From Paragorgia papillata (lineage: Eukaryota; Cnidaria; Anthozoa; Scleralcyonacea; Coralliidae): a stretch of DNA of 64,000 nucleotides. The DNA lies in the NCBI GenBank assembly GCA_035771165.1, contig JAWNZC010000320.1:2026001-2090000 (forward strand). Reading direction: 5' to 3'. The translations under genes were made by a program, and so were the position numbers. A model generated the notes under the pieces. That model had not been told where the DNA came from. It searched no databases and saw only the letters and a list, made by a program, of their open reading frames with translations. Positions 11,622 to 20,932 of the stretch are shown here, in pieces; position 1 is the first letter of the stretch, and the number at the start of each line of letters is the position of its first letter.

Positions 11622-12321
11622 TTGATATACAATAAGTATTCATTACATTAAAATTTGTTAAGATAAGCTTTTCCTAAAATACTTGGAGACACATATATCT
11701 TATACCAAAGTGGTGTTGTAACTAAAATAATGTCGGCAAACATACTTCCATTAATCCTTGTCTTTTTTTTTTTGTTCAAATTATTTTCGATGGCAAAGTT
11801 TTGCATGTGTTCGCCGATAGCTTTAAAAGGAATATCTACGTTATTAAAAATTCAACACATCTCCGTAAACTTAGCATAGTTCGTCGTTGATCGCTCAGAA
11901 TGGCTTTGGATCGCCGGCGATTGTATGGAAACTAGCGTTAATGTATACTGAACAAAACACTTTTTGCTTCGGACAATAACGAACATCTCGTTACTTTTAA
12001 CTAGCGAAAGTAGAGCCGAGACCGACATGGCCATCTACATGCACTCTAAAAAATAGGATGTGTCATGCAACACACCTTTTTGTCCAGAAAACAACACACC
12101 TTAAGGTGTGTGAGAAAACGCACCAAAAGATGTGCGAGAAAACGCGGTTTAAGGCGTGTAACATAACACACCATAAAGTATGTTTTTGGCTTGTCGGTAT
12201 AAAAAATAAGATTCTCGCACGTGCAGAACACAAAAGGGAAAACTCATTAAAGGTACTAATGACTATAATAATATATATTTTATTAACGCTACCTTGTTGT
12301 CTAATTTTGAAGAAAAATGAT
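11622..12321. other. Non-coding stretch with a small palindromic repeat patch
   Basis: Bases about 12056-12190 contain several variants of ACACACCTT / AAGGTGTGT separated by GAGAAAAC. An 18-bp perfect palindrome lies at 12094-12111. No gene is supported. Confidence 0.45.
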
Positions 12322-12389
12322 TGCCAGGTGTGGGATTCGAACCCAGGACTTTAAGCCCAGCGCCTTAACCATTCGGCCACCCTCTCGCT
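12322..12389 (-). pseudogene. tRNA-Leu(TAA)-like sequence without variable arm
   Basis: The minus strand contains GGTGGCCGAATGGTTAAGGC (D-arm/A box), a CTTAAAG anticodon loop suggesting TAA, and a good T-arm TGGGTTCGAATCCCA. The long variable arm of a leucine tRNA is missing and the acceptor ends pair poorly. It is therefore a tRNA pseudogene or the head of a tRNA-derived SINE. Confidence 0.6.
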
Positions 12390-12656
12390 CACATTCAAAG
12401 TTCCATTTTTGCGGCTTAATACAATTTGATCATGGGGTAACATAGGCTCCTGGGGGGACACTCGCACGAAACAGGTTATCACAAAACAACAACAAAAAAA
12501 AAAGATTATAGAATAGTGTATAATAAACGGGTAATTATAGATAATTTCAACACTGTTCCGTACGGTTACTAATTTAGCACATGCATGGGTTCTGGAAATA
12601 ATTGTAAATAAATGTAAATATAAAATTAATGTTCAATGAAATATAAAATAAGTTAA

Positions 12657-13101
12657 TTAAACGAACAGTTCCATGTTTAATGTCTCGAGAATGTCATTTA
12701 CTTGCTGTGCCAGCTGTTGTTCTTGACTCTCCTGTAGTTGTTGTAGTAGGGGTAGTGCAGGTTGCTGTATTTGTTGTTGCGGTAGCTGTGTCGGTTGTTG
12801 CTGGGGTCCTTGCTGTGTCGGTTGTTGCTGGGGTCCTTGCTGTGTCGGTTGTTGCTGGGGTCCTTGCTGTGTCGGTTGTTGCTGGGGTCCTTGCTGTCGA
12901 TTGCTGTGGTTTTTGCTGTGTCTGTTTAGATGTTTCCTCATCTGTATCAGTATCCAACAAGGGTTGAACCGCCAGCCAATGCTCCCTAGCATTTGTTGAA
13001 AGGTAATCCAATACCTTCTTTAAATTCGTTTTTGCTTTTATGTTTTTCCTCCCATTAACTCTGCTTCTCTCCCTGGATAATGCTTTTCTGCGATCCTCCA
13101 T
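12657..13101 (-). CDS. Short basic protein with a tandem 27-bp repeat (probably frameshifted)
   Basis: An ATG at 13101 opens a basic start (MEDRRKALSRERSRVNGRK) and runs to 12694. It crosses four near-identical 27-bp units giving ARTPATTDT repeats. In another frame the same units read QQGPQQQPT and continue to a clean end, NDILETLNMELFV, at 12657. The glutamine-rich frame fits the tail better, so a frameshift near 12985 is likely. The layout (basic head, tandem repeat) resembles the gene at 19592-20767, and the basic head also resembles 39595-39804. Function unknown; the neighbours suggest a virus-like origin. Confidence 0.45.
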
Positions 13102-13438
13102 AACTGTTTTATTATGAACACTAATCGAGCTTTAACGTTTATACATTCCCGCGATTAAGAGTTAGGTATCTGATTGGTCCATTTTGTCGGGAAAAAAGCG
13201 CCAATTTTAAAGTTTCAGCGTGGCTCCTGCATGACTCACGCTATTTAATTAATTTGGTAGGATTACAGCAATAATTAATATAATAATCTGAAAATAGCGA
13301 AAACCGAAGGGCTGAGGCGTGGGAGGGGAATCTGGTCTACTGAAACGGGCCACGCGGGCCGCTATTTGGCTCTCCCCGGGCCATTTGTAAAATAAGAATT
13401 TCATTTTGCAGAGTAATTTATATAGTTTAGTTCACGTT

Positions 13439-13468
13439 ATGCCTCGAACGCGTAAGGATTGTTCTTAG
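13439..13468 (+). pseudogene. Fragment: start of Polinton-like small zinc-finger gene
   Basis: Reads MPRTRKDCS followed by a stop. This is the first nine codons of the CPIC zinc-finger protein seen complete at 18904-19104. The match is short but begins with an ATG in the same context. Confidence 0.4.
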
Positions 13469-13825
13469 TAATTAATTTAGCCTGCTTTCATCAACTCCCG
13501 ACAAGAGACAAACAACGTGTCCGAAATTGTCAAAATTATTCAATTAGCGGTGCACAAAAAAGAATTTGTACAGTTAAACAATGCACAAATCGCAATTAGC
13601 ACATTGTTTTCGGACTCTATGTATGGCGGCAAAAACGATATTCGTAAAAACATTTATTTGAAAAGGCTCAAGTAATGATAGAAGCAACCCTGCATAGAAA
13701 TGTTAAAATGCATTTGCTGAAATGTTTCATGGCCATCGCATAGCGGTGATGAGTTAACCCTCCCCGGAACATTAAAACATAATATTTAGTTTTGAGTAAA
13801 ATTTAAAAACCATTCATTTGACATC

Positions 13826-13867
13826 ATGCCTCGGAAGCGTAAAGACTGTCCTATATGTGGTAAGCAA
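13826..13867 (+). pseudogene. Fragment: start of Polinton-like small zinc-finger gene
   Basis: Reads MPRKRKDCPICGK, identical to the start of the 18904-19104 protein, and then loses similarity. It is a second truncated copy, pointing to repeated breakage of the same viral gene. Confidence 0.55.
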
Positions 13868-14206
13868 CACCGCTGCCAAACGTTTTGCGCATGCGCGACG
13901 TCCGAGCTCGTCCTCAGAAAAACAGCGGGAAAATACTGAAATATTTGGACTGGTCCGAGAGTCCGACACAAAAGTTAAAATTATCAGTATACTACCGAAA
14001 AGATAAGGTAGATAATTTGTGCATGGCTTCTTTGTCAATATTGTAACATATTCTGAATTTACCCCTTCGTAATTTTCTTTACCCTTTTTTTAAAACACAA
14101 ATGAATAGTCGAGTCTTACTTAGTCTTCGCTGTCTGGTTGTTGTCGCCACAGCTTCTCTTGATATTTATTCTAGAGAATTCACGCATGCCCAAACGTTTG
14201 GGTGCA

Positions 14207-14855
14207 GTATTTAATGGTGTAATATTTTAAGGTCTATCAAATCGTTTATGTTTTGCGTCGAATTGTATTTACATTATTTGTGTCATTTGTATATTGTCGA
14301 TGAATTCACGGGTTCATACTCGCTATATTTTCCCCAACATGTGTAAATATGAAAATTGCAGTACAAAACTGCTTGTATGGAGATCGAAGCTTGCGTTGAA
14401 GCGGTTAACAGTGAACAAAAGTAGCGTGCTGCGTAGGCAGTGTTGAAACAACAATCGAAATATAATAAGGTTAGATATACTGCCGAAACAGAGAACGTAG
14501 TAGTCTAACGGAGAAACTTGACGAGAAACGTGACGAAGGGCCTTCGCTCGAAACGTTAGACTCCAATACGTTCTCTGTTTCGACAGTATATCTAACCTTA
14601 CTATATTTCGATTGTTGTTTCAATACTGCCTACGCAGCACGCTAAGCTTCGTTCTCCATGCAACATTGACATTCTTTCGCATTCACAAGCAGTTTTGTAC
14701 TGCAATTTCCACATTTACACATGTTGGGAAAATATAGCGAGTATGAACCCGTGAATCCATCGACAATATACAAATGACGCAAATAATGTAAATACAATTC
14801 GACGCAAAACATAAACGATTTGATAGACATTAAAATATTACACTAAATAATACAC
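14207..14855. repeat. Nested ~650-bp palindrome around a foldback element
   Basis: Bases 14207-14397 are an inverted copy of about 14642-14855, both carrying the CKCGNC exon of a P2X7-type gene. Between them, 14423-14644 is itself a foldback with ~80-bp arms starting AGCGTGCTGCGTAGGCAGT. The whole region can fold into one long hairpin. Confidence 0.85.
14423..14644. mobile_element. Foldback element
   Basis: The arms (14423-14503 and about 14565-14644) are near-perfect inverted copies. The loop holds GACGAAGGGCCTTCGCTCG. A half-copy occurs at 8030-8155 and a diverged relative at 61985-62200, so it is a dispersed family. Confidence 0.7.
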
Positions 14856-15148
14856 TTACCAACTGTCTACCTCAGCGCGTCTATCTAAGCGAGTTTGTAG
14901 CCTTTGTATTCTATCTTCTCCGAGTCTTCTTTGCTCATTATACCTCTCGATCTACTCTGCATCAGAAATTCGCTTGGTCTCATTTGTGATCGTGTCAGTG
15001 GTCGACATGTTTGGGTTGTCTTCGACCTCCAGGACGTATCCCAGAATAAAGTTTGTATCCGAGTCATTCTGGCTGTTATATGGATCAGTAGCGCTATATA
15101 TAGAGGACACTGTGAACTATATTTCGATGAACTTTCGAGCGAATCCAA
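14641..15148 (-). pseudogene. P2X7-type domain gene, truncated and interrupted by a stop
   Basis: A first exon (about 15148-14862) has an acidic, Asp/Ser/Thr-rich reading frame with an in-frame TAG near 14961, a basic coiled stretch and a good donor (GTTG|GTAAGTG). A second exon (about 14730-14641) reads MCKCGNC and ECQCC, the zinc-site start of the P2X7-type cytoplasmic domain, and then ends where the foldback begins. The rest of the domain is missing. An inverted duplicate of the second exon lies at 14320-14397. The gene is related to, but not the same as, the one at 2272-3163. Confidence 0.6.
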
Positions 15149-15423
15149 ACAGTAATACGGCGGGAAAAAACAGAGATTATTCAGCTTGCCTCGTGTTCGC
15201 TATATAAACACTGTTTCGGTCTGAAACCCGCTTCCCCATTCTACGTCACTTCCGCTACTAGACCCCAGTTTTTTTGTTCCCGCGGCTAACGTCAAAATCG
15301 TCAACTTTAACAGCGAAAAAGTCCACGAAGATGACATTTTCGCCTGAGAAGATATATACAAATCTTCTCAGAATGTTTCAATTAGTGTAAGTATGTAAAG
15401 TCCCTGAGGATGACATAGGCACT

Positions 15424-15594
15424 TTAAGATTAGCGAACCATTTGGCTGACTATCATCAGTTGTCTTCAAAAGACCGACATCCTTATTTGATGCAAGCAAA
15501 TACTTTTCCTTTTGATCTTAATGCCCTTTTAAAGGAACTTATCACGTTACGCCAAAACGCTCGAATTGTAAAACGCTGTAAATGGTATAAATAA
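15424..15594 (+). pseudogene. Polinton-like small zinc-finger protein, C-terminal part
   Basis: Reads LRLANHLADYHQLSS and continues to KWYK and a stop. It matches the last two thirds of the 18904-19104 protein; the CPIC part is missing. Its stop codon overlaps the next gene's start (TAATG), which shows tight packing of the viral gene pair. Confidence 0.6.
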
Positions 15595-16045
15595 TGTTTT
15601 ACAAACTCGATCTGCTCAGTTTAATCATGTATTCGCTACAGTTAACACATCCGTTCGGTCTCCTAATCTCTGGTGGTACAAAAACGGGGAAAACGACATT
15701 CGTCAAGAAATTGTTAGCCAGCGCTCAAGTGATGATAGATCCAGGTCCCGAGAACATTAAATATTTCTGTTCTGAGTATCAAGATACATTTGCTGAAATA
15801 GAGTCGCTCGTTCCGGGTATTCAGTTTATTTAAGGCGTACCGGATTCGATATTCGATAGTATTAATCCAAAGACGCGAAATCTTTTTATATTTGACGACA
15901 TGATGGGAGAGAGAGATTCAATTATTTACTAAGAAATCGCACCATGGGAATCTCAGCGTGATTTACATTGCACAGAATCTGTTTCACCAAAGTAAAGATC
16001 ATCGTGCGATTTCATTAAACGCTAGTTACATTGTATTAACAAAGA
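15594..16045 (+). pseudogene. Polinton/adintovirus-like packaging ATPase, broken (plus-strand copy)
   Basis: The frame begins at 15594 and includes the Walker A loop SGGTKTGKTT. It hits a stop at 15831. Similarity to the other copy continues beyond it in shifted frames to about 16045, including a Walker B-like FDDMMGE region with a small deletion just after it. The gene then stops abruptly at the junction with an inverted viral fragment. This FtsK/HerA-type ATPase family drives DNA into capsids in Polinton-like viruses. The copy is dead. Confidence 0.75.
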
Positions 16046-16048
16046 ACG

Positions 16049-16456
16049 TTAGAATAAAAGTTTCTTAATTAACTGTCGGGCTCTTGATTTCATGGTTACA
16101 GGTACACTTTCTAAAATGTCAGTTTCTATCTCTTCGGGCAACTCGGGGGGTTCTGTTTCAGCAGTCTTTTCTGTATTCGTTGGTTCTTCAGGTTTATCAT
16201 CAGCTGCGGGTGTCGTGGTCGGTATGACGCTTACACGTACAGGTCTACTCATTCTTTTATCGTAATAATTCAGATAACGTTGAAGCGACTGATCGTATAT
16301 TTTCACTTTCTCGTCTTGTCTTATATCTTGACGTTTAAGAAGATTTTGCATTTCTGAATCTAGTTCATTCACCTGCGCTGTTAAAGGAGTAACCAAGGGT
16401 TTCTTTCGATCTGTCATATGTTCTGGAACTAGCACCAATCTCCTGACGTGTTCCAT
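16049..16456 (-). CDS. Polinton-like gene of unknown function, 135 residues
   Basis: The protein starts MEHVRRLVLVPEHM, has a short helical, charged middle (QRYLNYYDKRMSRP) and a proline/glutamate-rich tail ending in SRARQLIKKLLF. A protein of this type, following the small hydrophobic-tailed gene, is usual in animal Polintons, but no function is assigned. Its ATG overlaps the stop of the upstream gene at 16456. The frame is open, though it ends at the rearrangement junction, so the true C-terminus may be missing. Confidence 0.6.
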   Translation of the reverse strand: MEHVRRLVLVPEHMTDRKKPLVTPLTAQVNELDSEMQNLLKRQDIRQDEKVKIYDQSLQRYLNYYDKRMSRPVRVSVIPTTTPAADDKPEEPTNTEKTAETEPPELPEEIETDILESVPVTMKSRARQLIKKLLF

Positions 16457-16809
16457 TATTTGGTTAAAAAACTTGCCAATTGTTCAAGTATAGGAACTAA
16501 GAGAAACGGTAGAAAACCTTCACCTTCTTGTAGAATAACTTTCTTTCTTTTTGTTACTGGATTACGTTTATCAGCAACAAACTTGATATGATCGTTATAA
16601 GGGGATAGTTTCCTTGCTGTTTTCGAAGTAATCTTAACTGTTTCCCACCACACGTTCAAAAGACACTGTCGAATGGCTTCTAATAAATCGTCGTCGGCAG
16701 CTTTTATGATCGCTTGTCGTAGTTCTGGTTTACTGACTTTGCTAGTACTTTTAAAACATCGCCGTTCCTCCTTATACAAGCAGACATTGTCAAATGATTG
16801 CATTGTCAC
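16456..16809 (-). CDS. Polinton-like small gene with hydrophobic tail (pX-like candidate)
   Basis: 117 residues: a charged helical first part with KAADDDLLEAI, a basic KRKKVILQEG stretch and a hydrophobic end FLPFLLVPILEQL. This architecture matches a small core or minor-capsid-type gene typical of Polintons and adintoviruses; I infer a virion role only from that resemblance and its position after the ATPase. The frame is open. Confidence 0.6.
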   Translation of the reverse strand: MTMQSFDNVCLYKEERRCFKSTSKVSKPELRQAIIKAADDDLLEAIRQCLLNVWWETVKITSKTARKLSPYNDHIKFVADKRNPVTKRKKVILQEGEGFLPFLLVPILEQLASFLTK

Positions 16810-16822
16810 TGAACAGCCCTTT

Positions 16823-17506
16823 TTATACTCTGGGCTGGTACACGTAGTGGGTGTCAGACGGAAAGATCCCGGATCTTAGTCGAATTTCATCGGGACAGGT
16901 CGGAGTGAGATCGACAAATAAGTAGGAATACGGCTCTTTGGTTGCCATCTGGTAGGCTTGTTGAAAAAATTTAGTGTTGCTAGGATACAATTGTTTAGCC
17001 AGATGAGTCACTTGACTCGCATCTCGTACATTTTTCGTAAGCACTAAGTAACTTGCATTGAGAGAGATGGTACGGTGATCTTTGCTTTGATGAAACAAAT
17101 TCTGCACGATATAAATCACGCTGAGATTCCCATGGTGCGATTTTTTTGTGAAGAGTTTAGCGATGGCATTTTTTTCACCCATCATATCATCGATAATGTA
17201 CAAGTTTTGCGTCTCAGGATTAATGGAATCTAGCATAGAATCGGGTATACCTTGGACAAATTAAATACTGGGTACTAGTAATTCGATTTCGGCAAACGTG
17301 TCCTGATATTCGGAATAAAAATACATGATGTTTTCCGGAGGTGGATCAATCATGATTTGGGCGTTGGCTAACAATTGTTTGACAAAATGTTGTCTTGCCT
17401 GTCTTAGTACCTCCAGAGACCAAGAGCCCAAACGGATGTGCTAACTGTATGGAGTACATGGCTAAAATGAGCAGAACGATCTTGTGAAATCTTATTTATA
17501 CCATTT
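16823..17506 (-). pseudogene. Polinton/adintovirus-like packaging ATPase (minus-strand copy), frameshifted
   Basis: The C-terminal two thirds (17236-16823) is open and shows Walker B LYIIDDMMGE followed by a conserved NLSVIYIVQNLFHQ segment. The N-terminal third (17506-17240) still encodes the Walker A region but in shifted frames with a stop, and its ATG context is altered. The downstream order ATPase, small hydrophobic-tailed gene, LVLVPEHM gene is a conserved Polinton block. It is an inverted, diverged duplicate of 15594-16045. Confidence 0.75.
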
Positions 17507-17726
17507 TGGCCGCTTAGTACTAGGCTGTTGCGGTATTGAAAAAATACCGATATCGGTTATCGAAAAAAACAAACCGATAATATCGATATATCGATATTTT
17601 TCCGCGATGGAAATTAACTATATTTTAAGCCTAATTTTCACCAGACGCCAGGATATCATAAGAATAACGTTTTACAAAAGAAAAAGCACCTTTTTCGAAG
17701 TGTGAATCGAGCTTTAATGTAACAAA

Positions 17727-18174
17727 CATAGGCGTAGAGTTTTGGTTTTGTCTGGGGGGGCTCATACTTAGTGACACTAACATCGAGTACCGTAGGTACG
17801 AGCCTCCTAGGGGGTCCGGGGGCATGCCCCCCTGGAAAATTTTTAAAATTAGGGGCTCTGAAATGACATTTCCAGCATTCTGAGAACACATTTGGTGAAA
17901 TATTTTAGATTTTCAAAACAACATTTAATGGTGCATTTTGTGATAAATCACATAAGCATACAAATTTAATACAACATTTGTAACCAACTTAAACCACCAG
18001 AAAGCATATATAGGTTGTATATAGGTATTTGCCAAATAACATATACTGGCAATACTACAAGAGTTTTACTTTAAGTTTTGTTTTTTCAGCAAAATTTCCG
18101 CAGGGGCTGAGCCCCCCCTGTAAAATTTCTGGGGGGGCTCGAGCCCCTCAGCCCCCCCATACTCTACGCCTATG
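17727..18174. mobile_element. hAT-like MITE nested in the hAT element
   Basis: Ends CATAGGCGTAGAG and its reverse complement are flanked by an 8-bp duplication GTAACAAA (17719-17726, 18175-18182). The 448-bp interior is G/C-skewed near its ends and contains the palindrome GGGGGCATGCCCCC. No coding capacity is present. Confidence 0.88.
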
Positions 18175-18235
18175 GTAACAAATGATATATTTACAATGAT
18201 ATATATATAATATATTTACAAGTTTTCTGCCGGAA

Positions 18236-18432
18236 AGACGAGCATGTTTGCTTGGTCTGGCTTTAGCTGGGCTCTCTGCGAAGTTATAATTTGACCGACT
18301 TTACTGAATAGTCTCTCAGACGGCGAACTGCTGGCAGGAGTTGACACTCGGGATCATCCTTTCCCTTCTTGAAATGATCCCAAACAGCGCTTGGCGGCAT
18401 GTTGGTATTTCGAACGTTGATCTTCGCGCGCA
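18236..18432 (-). pseudogene. hAT transposase remnant: BED start fused to C-terminal dimerisation region
   Basis: The minus strand reads PPSAVWDHFKKG, typical of a BED zinc finger. With a frame change, this is followed almost at once by SPSERLFSKVGQII and a QRAQLKPDQANML segment, the hAT C-terminal dimerisation motif. The whole catalytic middle is deleted. This identifies the 17521-18906 element as an internal-deletion derivative of an autonomous hAT. Confidence 0.7.
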
Positions 18433-18903
18433 AGAATATAAACAAACGAGTCTGGAGATTGTCGATTGAGTCGGTATATACTGCATCTGTCACAAACATG
18501 TTCTATTTATTCTAGCGATGATTCATCGCGTGCGAGAAAAAATTCTAAGGACTGCGATGAGTCTATCCTCGACACTGTCGAGTCGACAGCCCGTGAAATG
18601 TGCGCTTTGGGAATTGAAACGCATTAGGTATTCAGGATGAGTCATATTAGTTTGACAATAGGTGGCGTGATTTGCCACAAAGAGAGTCCCGAAACTTCCG
18701 CAACAGAAGTTCAACAAAAAATCAAGCGACAAAACAGTGATAATCGGTTTTCGCGTGTCTACTACCGATAATATCGTAGATTTCGATATTTTCGGTAAGA
18801 TTTCGATATTTTCGGTATATCGATATTTTCAAATTTAAAATACCGAATAACCGATATTTGAAAAAACCCGATAATTATCGATATATCGATATACCGCAAC
18901 AGC

Positions 18904-19104
18904 CTACTTAGTACTGTTAGTGTTTCCGATCAGCCTATGCAATTCTTTTAAAACACCTTCTAGGTCTAAAGGAGTAGCTTTAGCACGAATGAGATGAGAT
19001 TGTCTATCTTCTGAGGACAGGTGGTGCGTATCAGCCAAATGATTTGATAATTTGAGCAAGCTTTTCTTTCCGCAAATCGGACAATCCTTACGCTTTCGAG
19101 GCAT
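18904..19104 (-). CDS. Polinton-like small zinc-finger protein, tail cut by hAT insertion
   Basis: 66 residues beginning MPRKRKDCPICGK with an LSNHLADTHHLS segment, which together form one C2H2-like finger. A partial plus-strand copy lies at 15424 and start fragments at 13439 and 13826. It sits just upstream of the ATPase in the same orientation, a conserved pairing. The stop codon comes from the inserted hAT element; the native tail continues beyond 17512. Confidence 0.65.
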   Translation of the reverse strand: MPRKRKDCPICGKKSLLKLSNHLADTHHLSSEDRQSHLIRAKATPLDLEGVLKELHRLIGNTNSTK

Positions 19105-19591
19105 AGCTCTAACTGAACATTTTCAGAAATTGCATTGCTTTAAATGTGTCCCGCGGGGACTAATATTGGTCCCGGTGTCCCGATTGCCCCCTTTTATCCC
19201 CATACACACCCGCCTCCCCTAATCAGCCCCGGACACCCGCCAATCACCCCCTGTACACGCCCAATCTTCCCCTGGACACATCCATTCCCCCCCAATCACC
19301 TGATACCCCCATTGACCCTACAAACACCATGGATTACCCCTTCTCCATACACAATAATAGACATAAGATAGTGTTAATAAAATATGTAATTTCAGTTTCC
19401 TATTTACAAGCACACAAAAGTCAACATTATTTACAAGCACACAAACACGTGAAAAAAGTGCAGTAATGAATAGGAAAACACGAACTATATTTACAAACAT
19501 ATTAAAAACCGTACGGAATGGTGTCCCATTCAAACAAAAATCGAAAGCATTCATGATAATAAAAAATATATATTTTGAGAATTAATTACAG
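19105..19591. other. C-rich low-complexity patch and non-coding sequence
   Basis: Bases about 19144-19325 are rich in CCCC and proline-like codons without a stable unit. Bases 19326-19590 are AT-rich and hold nothing recognised. Confidence 0.5.
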
Positions 19592-20767
19592 CTATTTACA
19601 AAGTTCACTCGACCATTCGTTGAGCCAGAGATCTTCATGCTCTCCCTGGTTTTGTCGTTTTGTTGAGAAAAACTCATGTAGGCTATCCGACACCTCATTT
19701 TGGGCTTGCGACTGGGTGCCGTCGACGTTTCGACCAAACTGATGAAATGAATGCCCCGAACATTCTGATGGTGCATCAAACTGTTGTTGCAGTTGGACTT
19801 GTGGTTCTTGATCAGCGTTACCATCGACGTTTTGTCCAAACAGATGAAATGAATGCCCCGAACATTCTGATGGTGCATCAAACTGTTGTTGCAGTTGAAC
19901 TTGTGGTTCTTGATCAGCGTTACCATCGACGTTTTGTCCAAACAGATGAAATGAATGCCCCGAACATTCTGATGGTGCATCAAACTGTTGTTGCAGTTGA
20001 ACTTGTGGTTCTTGATCAGCGTTACCATCGACGTTTTGTCCAAACAGATGAAATGAATGCCCCGAACATTCTGATGGTGCATCAAACTGTTGTTGCAGTT
20101 GAACTTGTGGTTCTTGATCAGCGTTACCATCGACGTTTTGTCCAAACAGATGAAATGAATGCCCCGAACATTCTGATGGTGCATCAAACTGTTGTTGCAG
20201 TTGAACTTGTGGTTCTTGATCAGCGTTACCATCGACGTTTTGTCCAAACAGATGAAATGAATGCCCCGAACATTCTGATGGTGCATCAAACTGTTGTTGC
20301 AGTTGAACTTGTGGTTCTTGATCAGCGTTACCATCGACGTTTTGTCCAAACAGATGAAATGAATGCCCCGAACATTCTGATGGTGCATCAAACTGTTGTT
20401 GCAGTTGAACTTGTGGTTCTTGATCAGCGTTACCATCGACGTTTTGTCCAAACAGATGAAACGTAAATGGGGCCGGGTGTTCTATGTACTTTGGTTGTTC
20501 ATCTGGTTGTGGTGTTTGTTCTACCATGTCGAGAAGAATGTCCGGAAACTCGGAAATGGTTAGGTCGACCAAGTTATCGTTCGATGGTTCTTGTCGCTCA
20601 TCCTGTCGTTGTAACTTAGAATACACGTACTCTTGTAAGACATGGAGGTGGCGGCGTATTAAAAAATTCGACCAGATCGTCGTAGTTTTCACGGGTTTCT
20701 CTCTGTTTTTTCTCCGATGTCGTCGACTTCTTTCCGAGTCAGTCATTCTCGTTTTTGTTTTCTCCAT
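19592..20767 (-). CDS. Basic-headed protein with about seven 34-residue tandem repeats
   Basis: 391 residues. The first ~30 are very basic (SERSRRHRRKNREK), followed by an acidic linker with DLVDLT-like segments. Then come seven near-identical 102-bp units, each reading FHLFGQNVDGNADQEP and ending in an SECSGHS motif, and a short unique tail. The copies differ by almost nothing, so expansion is recent. Because 102 is divisible by three, long open frames also appear on the other strand and are shadows. The head resembles the genes at 12657-13101 and 39595-39804. Function unknown; it lies beside Bcl-2-like and GRF genes of viral type. Confidence 0.7.
   Translation of the reverse strand: MEKTKTRMTDSERSRRHRRKNREKPVKTTTIWSNFLIRRHLHVLQEYVYSKLQRQDERQEPSNDNLVDLTISEFPDILLDMVEQTPQPDEQPKYIEHPAPFTFHLFGQNVDGNADQEPQVQLQQQFDAPSECSGHSFHLFGQNVDGNADQEPQVQLQQQFDAPSECSGHSFHLFGQNVDGNADQEPQVQLQQQFDAPSECSGHSFHLFGQNVDGNADQEPQVQLQQQFDAPSECSGHSFHLFGQNVDGNADQEPQVQLQQQFDAPSECSGHSFHLFGQNVDGNADQEPQVQLQQQFDAPSECSGHSFHLFGQNVDGNADQEPQVQLQQQFDAPSECSGHSFHQFGRNVDGTQSQAQNEVSDSLHEFFSTKRQNQGEHEDLWLNEWSSELCK
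19740..20465 (-). repeat. 102-bp tandem repeat array (about seven units)
   Basis: Unit boundaries are easy to follow from repeated GTTACCATCGACGTTTTGTC. The first and last units are slightly diverged. The array is coding. Confidence 0.9.
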
Positions 20768-20904
20768 AACTTGTCCTTCGTTTACAGTGAGAACTGAAAT
20801 GTAGCTATCTGGACCGCTATTTCGTTATTTATTTCAAATAGAAAGTAAAAGAATTGAATGCTCACAAAAAAAAAATCGATAATTGTTATTGTCTCCCAGA
20901 ACAC

Positions 20905-20932
20905 ATTATGTGATGCACGGTGTGATGCATGC
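20905..20932. repeat. GTGATGCACGG iterations
   Basis: GTGATGCACGGTGTGATGCA is a short tandem of a 12-bp motif, also present (inverted) three times at about 22316-22352. The two sets bracket the Bcl-2-like and GRF genes. Confidence 0.6.

Larger units (their letters stand above)
13102..14200. other. Mostly non-coding, with two starts of a Polinton-like zinc-finger gene
   Basis: No complete gene is present. Two short matches to the start of the zinc-finger gene at 18904-19104 lie at 13439 and 13826. Confidence 0.5.
17521..18906. mobile_element. hAT element, 1386 bp, copy 2, inside Polinton-like genes
   Basis: Same termini as the 7700-8699 element, with a perfect 8-bp duplication CTTAGTAC (17513-17520, 18907-18914). 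It separates the zinc-finger gene from the ATPase. The first three bases of the element (minus strand) supply a TAG that cuts the zinc-finger protein about six codons early. The interior retains hAT coding remnants and a nested MITE. Confidence 0.92.

Noticed and set aside
14520..14560. Hammerhead-ribozyme-like core (GACGA ... CTCGAAAC) in the foldback family, also at 8038
   Set aside because: The base pair that should close stem II is wrong, no NUH cleavage site with a proper stem III follows, and the region is explained better as the loop of a foldback repeat.
19582..20451. Second long minus-strand frame in the same array
   Set aside because: Same cause; the frame lacks the basic head and only exists inside the repeats.
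19740..20465. CRISPR array
   Set aside because: The repeats are directly adjacent coding units with no spacers, in an intron-containing animal genome.
19660..20466. Long open frame on the plus strand opposite the tandem-repeat gene
   Set aside because: It is a consequence of a 102-bp unit without stops in that frame; there is no independent start, end or composition.
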